Below are positions 57,946 through 64,000 of a stretch of 64,000 nt of DNA, in pieces. Origin of the DNA: Echinarachnius parma (taxonomy: Eukaryota; Echinodermata; Echinoidea; Clypeasteroida; Echinarachniidae); contig JBAMJV010011005.1 of assembly GCA_037951105.1 (NCBI GenBank), positions 62,001 to 126,000 of the forward strand, in the 5' to 3' direction. The position numbers and the translations under genes were made by a program. The stretch's first letter is position 1; the number at the start of each line of letters is the position of its first letter. The notes under the pieces were generated by a model that had not been told where the DNA came from, searched no databases, and saw only the letters and a program-made list of their open reading frames with translations.

Positions 57946-58551
57946 TGCTCTTCTCACTCACACCCAACGATTTGTATGCAGTCATAACAGGGCCTTACTT
58001 CATTCTAACTGATCAAATGGGTCAACGGAATATTGAAATAAAATTGTTTAGATCAGAGCTCACTTACAATGTAATCCTATTGAAGATTATAGAGCCCAGG
58101 ATATCTTGGACTGAGGACAATGCAAAATAGACTGTGATAACATTATTTTATTAAAAACAACAACAAAAACAGTGGTGCACAGAGCTGGTCAAGTCACCAT
58201 TAATTATTTCATTAGAAGTCATGTCACAGTCTTAACTTGGTGCATTTTTAATTTTGAAAATATATATCCAAATGCCACTTGAATATAGACCACCCAAAAG
58301 AGGCTATGTACATAATAACTAAGGAAACTTGCCAAATTACTGCATTAAAAAGAGGTTCAAATAGTACTAGTTAGGATTTTGTTCATATTTGCTTGGTCTA
58401 CAACCATTTGGTCTACTACATGATACCTAAAATCAGATAAATATCTATTTCCCCAACTCCTTGACCTCCAAGGCTCCAACCCTGAACAGAAACATTATAA
58501 TAATCCAAACCCCTTACACTAGTTAATTCTAAATGTAAAACAGTACTTAAT

Positions 58552-59221
58552 TACCCACGCCGATGAAATCGGCAGGGGGTTATGTAAAGGGTTCCGTATG
58601 TTTGTTTGTTTGTCTGTTTTTTTGTTTTTTTTTTTGTTTGTTTGTTTGTTTGTGTACAAGATAACTAGAGAACGGGTGAACGGATTTGCACCAAATTTTC
58701 AGGGAATGTTTGGATAGTGACATGGAAGAATCGATTAGATTTTGGTGATGATTGGTTGACCCCTGCAAATTCTGTGGAACCTTGAAGTTTGAGTATGTAT
58801 TTAATGCACGTGTGTGCCTAAATAATATCTGCACGTTATAGGCGCGGTACGTATACGGTAACCTCGCTCGCGCTGAATCCAATCGAGCTAGCAGCAACTA
58901 ACAAGTTTAGTCCAGGTGTGCATCGCGATCGCGCGCACGGTACCATATGTTATGGTACGGTACTTTCGATTCCGGGTTAATTAATACGGAACGGAATTGA
59001 ATTGCAACACGCTGATCTGAACTTTGAAGCGCCAAGAAATTGGTAAGTTTCCGAAAAATACATTTATTTATTTAATAATTATTATTGACCCGACACTAAT
59101 GTGAAGATGAACAGATGTTCATTTTTACATATTGAATACATCTAGACTGGGTTGAGGCCGACGAAGGGGTAGAACAGGGCTAATGGGAGGCGTGGGTATG
59201 CTGACTTTGTCGGCCTTCTAG
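58552..59221 (+). mobile_element. Rolling-circle-type element, family 3
   Basis: 5' end TACCCACGCC (58552-58561) overlapping hairpin GCCGATgaaATCGGC (58559-58573), then a (TTTG)n microsatellite (58600-58655). One core follows (AACTAGAGAACGGGTGAACGG; CACCAAATTTTCAGGGAATG; GATTAGATTTTGG), then about 390 bp of GC-rich DNA (58800-59160, CGGTAACCTCGCTCGCGCTG). Then GGCGTGGGTA (59189-59198), the inverse of the 5' end, hairpin GCTGACTTTGTCGGC (59200-59214), and CTAG ending 59221 before TTT. Same build as families 1 and 2 with different terminal sequence. Confidence 0.65.
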
Positions 59222-59261
59222 TTTATGAAAGTCCTTAGAAGTAGACAAAATGGATGAAGAC

Positions 59262-59537
59262 CTAGTGCAGGATTGGACACTAGCGCTTGCCCTATTCCCC
59301 GGCAAGTAAAATTTAATGTTGGGCAAGTGAAATTTCATAAATGGCCCAGTTGGTTGGTTGCCTGATTTGGGCAACTAAATTGTTGGTCAACTATGAGAGA
59401 ATAATGAAATTCATTAGGGTTAAATCTCATCTAGAAGTAAGCGGGCAAGTAAACTATCTGTTTGAGCATAAAATTTGAACAATTATGACTTTCTTTGCCT
59501 GAACGGGCCAGTAAGGTATAAGGTTAGTGTGAGGCTT
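59262..59537. mobile_element. MITE family D, copy 2
   Basis: Left GGATTGGACACTAGCGCTTG, right GGTTAGTGTGAGGCTTGCC. Internal GGCAAGTAAAATTTA and GGGCAAGTGAAATTT repeats match the CTTGCCCGA words of 51968-52545 on the other strand. Confidence 0.45.
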
Positions 59538-59975
59538 GCCTCTAGTGGAAAGTTACCTATTTTAGAGTGCTTGTTTGGGTAAATTGGGACATTACAAGTT
59601 GTATAATTCAATGGGCAAAACAAAATTTTGAGTGTCATGCTTGAAAGAAGCTGAAAGTCCTCTGGTTGAAACTGCATTTTGACAAAAAGGGGTACATTTT
59701 AGGATTTAAAGGGATCTGGTAACTTTGTTGACATGTGCAAAAAATTAATGAATGGTTGATAAAATGTGTATTTTTGTGATCTGATATGTCCACTGAGTAA
59801 TGTGTGAAAATTTTGTGTTAAATGGATGTTCTATGGCCGAGTAATGCGCAAAAATGCAAAGTGATATTCACCAACTTATTGCACTGACTTTGTACATGGT
59901 TACGACTATCCAGTGGATAGTTTAATATCTTAACACTTCAATCATAAATATCTTTTTAACGAAAGGGAAATAAAA

Positions 59976-60892
59976 CCAGAACGTCAATGACGTAGCGCTC
60001 ATCCGGCATCTCGCATCATCAAATATCGCAAATTTCATGTGGTACACTTTTCAACTGGTCAAAAAATAAAAATGTGATGCCCTGGAAGGGACATAAAAAT
60101 TAAAACAAGAAAAATTAGAGTGAAAAAAATATAAATTTGACGCACCAGAAGGGACATGGGAAAAAAAAAAATAAATAAATAATAATAATAATAATAAATA
60201 AATACACAAATAAAAAAAAAAAAAAAAAAAAAAAATTTTTAAAATAAATAAATACAAATAAAAAAATTTAAAAAAATAAATTAAAAAAAATAAAAATAAA
60301 AATAAATTAATTAAAAAAAATTAATTAAAAAAAAAATAAAATAAAAAAATTAAAAAAAAATTACCATAATTAATTAATGGAGAAAAATTTCAAAATTCTG
60401 TGTAGAAGTTAAGTGTACCAAAGTTAGCTCTACCAGATAAAGCAAACCAAATCAAAATCGGTCGAGAAATGAAGGAGAAGAAGCATTTTTTGTGATTTCT
60501 GGAATAAATTTGCATAAATTTCCATAATTAATTAATGGAGAAAATTTTCTAAATTCTGTGTAGAAGTTTAGTGTACCAAAGTTAGCTCTACCAGATAAAG
60601 CTAACCAAATCAAAATCGGTCGAGAAATGAAGGAGAAGCATTTTTTGTGATTTCGAATAAATTTGCATAAATTACCATAGATATAAAATGAATTTCACGA
60701 TTCTGTGTAGAAGTTTTAAATCCCCCTCCTAGCCCTATCTTATGAAACAATCAGAATCAAAATCGGTTGAAAAATAACGAAGAAGAAGCATTTTGAAAAA
60801 TAACGAAGAAGAAGCATTTTGAAAACTGTGGACGGACGACGGACGCCACGCCATGGCATAAGCTCATCGGGCCCTTCGGGTCGCATGAGCTA
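59976..60892 (-). mobile_element. Rolling-circle-type element, family 2, copy 1
   Basis: From its 5' end at 60892: TAGCTCATGCGACCC...GGGCCCGATGAGCT hairpin, CCGTCC repeats, a diverged core, then two cores of about 155 bp starting (plus-strand reading) TTACCATAATTAATTAATGG at 60361 and TTCCATAATTAATTAATGG at 60520. Then a 200-bp A/T-only stretch (60155-60360) and CCGGATGAGC (59997-60006), inverse of the 5' end. It closes with hairpin ACGTCAATGACGT (59981-59993) and CTGG at 59979-59976 against TTTT on its strand. Non-autonomous. Confidence 0.7.
60155..60360 (+). repeat. A/T-only low-complexity block
   Basis: (AAATA)n, (AATA)n and A runs with almost no G or C across 200 bp. The sister block in copy 2 (61409-61535) has the same position but different unit make-up. 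Confidence 0.95.
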
Positions 60893-60897
60893 AAAAC

Positions 60898-61214
60898 TAT
60901 TGGTGTAATACTTGGAAGAACACATGATTTTAAAGATACAACAAACTTTATTTGTTTTATTGAAATAATGATTTTAAAATAGAGAAATCATCAACAACTA
61001 CTTAAAAAAACGCTTTTGAAAATTGTTGAAAAAGTGCAAGCATTTTTAAAATTTTTTGAAAAAATTATTTAGGCCCCAAATAATTATAAGATCAGATATA
61101 TATATTTATTGATATTTCAGCCGTTTCTGGGTTGATTTTGACCAAATAAAGTTTATTCTGCCATTAAAATTGCATGTTCTCTCAAATTCGACACTCAGTT
61201 TTTCATTACCTCAC
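60898..61214. other. 317-bp spacer between two family-2 elements
   Basis: Unique AT-rich DNA (TATTGGTGTAATACTTGGAA to TTTTTCATTACCTCAC). It is not part of the host MITE, whose sequence is accounted for on both sides, so it entered with the insertion or belongs to another element. Confidence 0.6.
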
Positions 61215-61218
61215 AAAA

Positions 61219-61489
61219 CCAGAACGTCAATGACGTAGCGCTCATCCGGCATCTCGCAACATCAAATATCGCAAATTTCATGTGGTACACTTTTCAACTG
61301 GTCAAAAAATAAAAATGTGATGCCCTGGAAGGGACATAAAAATTAATTTAAAAAAAATTAGAGTGAAAAAAATATAAATTTGACGCCCCAGAAGGGACAT
61401 GGGAAAAAAAAAATAATAATAATAATAAATAAATTTAAAAAAAATAATAATAAAATAAATAAATAAATTAATTAAAAAAATAAATAAAA

Positions 61490-61520
<31 letters not shown>

Positions 61521-62062
61521 AAAGAAAGAAAAAAAGAACTAAAAAATTACCATAATTAATTAATGGAGAAAAATTTCAAAATTCTGTGTAGAAGTTTAGT
61601 GTACCAAAGTTAGCTCTACCAGATAAAGCAAACCAAATCAAAATCGGTCGAGAAATGAAGGAGAAGCATTTTTTGTGATTTTTGGAATAAATTTGCATAA
61701 ATTACCATAATTAATTAATGGAGAAAAATTTCAAAATTCTGTGTAGAAGTTTAGTGTACCCAAGTTAGCTCTATCAGATAAAGCAAACCAAATCAAAATC
61801 GGTCAAGAAATGAAGGAGAAGAAGCATTTTTTGTGATTTCGAATAAATTTGCATAAATTAGCATATATAATGAATTTCACGATTCTGTGTAGAAGTTTTA
61901 AATCCCCCTCCTAGCCCTATCTTATGAAACAATCAGAATCAAAATCGGTTGAAAAATAACGAAGAAGAAGCATTTTGAAAACTGTGGACGGACGGACGGA
62001 CGGACGACGGACGCCACGCCATGGCATATAAGCTCATCGGGCCCTTCGGGCCGGATGAGCTA
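61219..62062 (-). mobile_element. Rolling-circle-type element, family 2, copy 2
   Basis: Same order as copy 1: 5' hairpin 62031-62061 (AGCTCATC...GATGAGCT with a TTCG loop), (CCGT)n at 61985-62012. Cores at 61858 (diverged), 61702 and 61547 (plus-strand starts, spacing 155-156 bp), the A/T block, GCTCATCCGG, hairpin ACGTCAATGACGT (61224-61236), and CTGG at 61222-61219 against TTTT. Confidence 0.7.
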
Positions 62063-62172
62063 AAAACGAAACCTGTCCCATGCTTCTATTGTTTTACAAA
62101 TATAACAAGTATGAGAGAACCGCTAGAGTTCCAAGTAAGTTTTGAGGATTTGGACAATAATACTAGATCCCT

Positions 62173-62493
62173 TTAAAGGGACTTAGTAAGTTTCTTTTAG
62201 TAACATTGCCCAAATCCTTTTTTTTTTTTTTTTCCGTTTCGTTCAAAAGATACAAATTATATTTATGATTGAAGTGGTTGGATGTTAACTATCTACGCGA
62301 TCGTTTAAGCCATGTACAAAGTAAGTGCAATGAGTAAGTGAATATCACTTTGCATTTTCGCTCATTTCTCGGCCAAATAACATCCAACTAACGTGAAATT
62401 TTTACACAATACTTTCTGGACATATCAGATTACACCAATACACATTTTATCAACCACGCATCATTTTTTGCACTTGTCAACAAAGTTACTATC
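62173..62493. mobile_element. TTAA-flanked MITE family B, copy 4
   Basis: TTAAAGGGACTTAGTAAG followed by a partly repeated start (TTTTAGTAACATTGCCCAAAT), then the family body to CAACAAAGTTACTATCCCTAC, where the right end is frayed. A T run of about 15 lies at 62219. Confidence 0.7.
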
Positions 62494-62499
62494 CCTACA

Positions 62500-64000
62500 T
62501 GTAGGCTAATAGTAATAGCTGTACAAACCTATTGCCTACTGCAACTGGGTGGACAATACATGTACAATATACTAATCATTTTCATTCTGTTGAACGGATA
62601 CAATGTAGGATTGACATTTTTACCACTGGCATTTTTACCTGACACCGTAGGATTAATCAAGAGTGAACAAAATGAAAGTATAGATCTCCTTCAATGACCT
62701 GCAACTTTGTAAACACTTGGATTAAAACAAGATTGCCGATCTTCATTGCCGATCACAAGAAAACAAGGATAATTTCTGATTACTTTGTATAACGTTTGAT
62801 AAATGTATGTCGTGATTATAATCATCTGTAGAACTTTGTATAGTGTGCATTCATACAGTATTCACATATTATGTCTGGTAAGATTTGAAGGGTCTAAACA
62901 AAAATCCACCATTATCCCCACACCCATAACAAGCTGCAATCCTTGGATAATCAAGAGGGGCTTTTTTGCACTAAAAGTTGTAAGCTTGATCTGACCAGAG
63001 CCTAGTCACTTATTGACCAATCACCACTGAGTATTTAATAGCCTTCACAGCTTGCAAGTTTCATGCAACAGGCTCTAGAGTTAGCAGACTTGCATTGAAA
63101 TCTGTGTTTGTTTTATCTGGTACGTGTGTTGACACAGTGTACACACTGACATGCTGATAACATACCTTGACTGCTCAGGTCAGGCCTTCATTCATTGTGC
63201 TTCAAATGCAAGTTCCAATGCAGCTCTATATAATTCAAGGACAGAAAGGAAAGCAGACCTAGACCTTTTTGACTGGACAAACATTATTTAGTCAATGGTG
63301 GATATCATGAAACCATTCAGGACTGGTGGCTAAATTACTTGTACTAGAGTCTATGGGGAGATGTACCAAAATAAAAGTTATTTCAACTAATGGATGGGTT
63401 TATCTTATCAATCAGGAAATGGTATGTCTCATCTTGTGGGATTAAAGCAGAAGAATTTGATATTTGGGGCATTATGAATTCCCCTCTCTTACTAACATTT
63501 TTCATCTTGGAATAAAACTGTTTCCCAAGAAACTCTTGTGAGGAATGTTCACAAAATCAAGAAAAGAAATCCACTCTTGAAGTTTGTTATGTTTAACCCA
63601 CCCTGTACTAAGTCTATTGGACTGACTAAGGTGGAAAATGTGTGTTGTACAAGTATGGCATCGCCTTGAATGGGTTAAGATATCACTAAGAGTAAGAGAA
63701 GATCTTCTAGGAAATGTGGAAGATTAGGCGGGGTTAACAGGAAAAGGAATAGGGTGGAGGACTGGAGGTACAACCTTGTATGTAAGATGTCTGCAAGGAA
63801 GACAAGGGTTAGAGACTTCAGGACAAGGATCAGTGTATATCCACTTTCAGAGTATTTGTATGGTGATGGTGACCTTGTACTTGCAGGAACTTAATCAGGC
63901 AGTTAGGATGCTAACGCCCAAATCACTAGCCCAAATTAATAATGAAAAACAATAGAAACCCCCCCCCCTCCTCCTCCTCCACTCAGTAGACATTACCATA
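62500..64000. other. Intergenic DNA, no gene recognised
   Basis: No credible exon. Phrases TACTAGAGTCTATGGGGAGATG (63342) and TGAATGGGTTAAGAT (63667) belong to the dispersed GGGTTAA motif family. The window ends in a C run and (CTC)n at 63960-63980. Confidence 0.45.

Larger units (their letters stand above)
59706..62176. mobile_element. MITE family B, copy 3, split by a 2.1-kb insertion
   Basis: Left part 59706-59971 (TTAAAGGGATCTGGTAAC to CGAAAGGGAAAT), right part 62068-62176 (GAAACCTGTCCCATGCTTCT to CTAGATCCCTTTAA). The inverse of intact copy 57568 reads straight across this junction (CGAAAGGGAAATTTGAAAAA, then CCAAAACCTGTCCC), showing the pre-insertion sequence. The final TTAA (62173-62176) is also the first TTAA of the next MITE. 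Confidence 0.85.

Overview
This 64 kb window is eukaryotic and almost certainly from a marine invertebrate. It is AT-rich, has exons with GT/AG borders separated by kilobase introns, no operons, and many interspersed repeats. The repeats (TTAA-flanked MITEs, CAGTGG-type hAT ends, a tRNA-headed SINE with a TTA tail, hairpin-bounded elements with tandem cores, very long G/C homopolymers) look most like a sea urchin or other echinoderm. That assignment is an impression from repeat style, not a database match.

Gene content is sparse. The one well-supported gene is the 3' part of a plus-strand gene for a long coiled-coil protein: exons at 1698-1760, 14154-14243 and 14595-15362 (stop), all joined in phase 0. 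I do not recognise the family. Five short GC-rich segments on the minus strand (41.3, 43.7, 47.9, 50.7 and 55.1 kb) have open frames and plausible splice borders. They are offered only as candidate exons.

Layout: 1-15.4 kb is the coiled-coil gene, its 12.4 kb intron holding foldback elements, TTAA MITEs, a ~450-bp tandem array and a non-LTR retrotransposon scrap. 15.6-16.6 kb is a rolling-circle-type element just past the stop. 17.9-28 kb is a run of old degenerate tandem arrays, one with repeated YY1-like sites. 29-42 kb is repeat-poor, AT-rich DNA with a few hAT-like elements and a promoter-like CpG-rich patch. 43.7-45.8 kb holds homeodomain-site-rich, enhancer-like DNA including a ~105-bp tandem duplication. 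46-64 kb is dense in mobile elements, with a deep nest at 59.7-62.5 kb.

The strongest unusual signal is a set of three sequence-distinct element families at 15.6, 52.7, 58.6, 60.0 and 61.2 kb with one shared build: 5' hairpin, CCGT-like microsatellite (TTTG in one family), ~150-bp core repeats (one to four), an inverted copy of the 5' end, a 3' hairpin, and a CTAG or CTGG end abutting a T run. This is the architecture of Helentron-type non-autonomous rolling-circle transposons (HINE/pearl-like). Two copies separated by 0.3 kb sit inside a TTAA MITE, which itself shares one TTAA with a neighbouring MITE of the same family.
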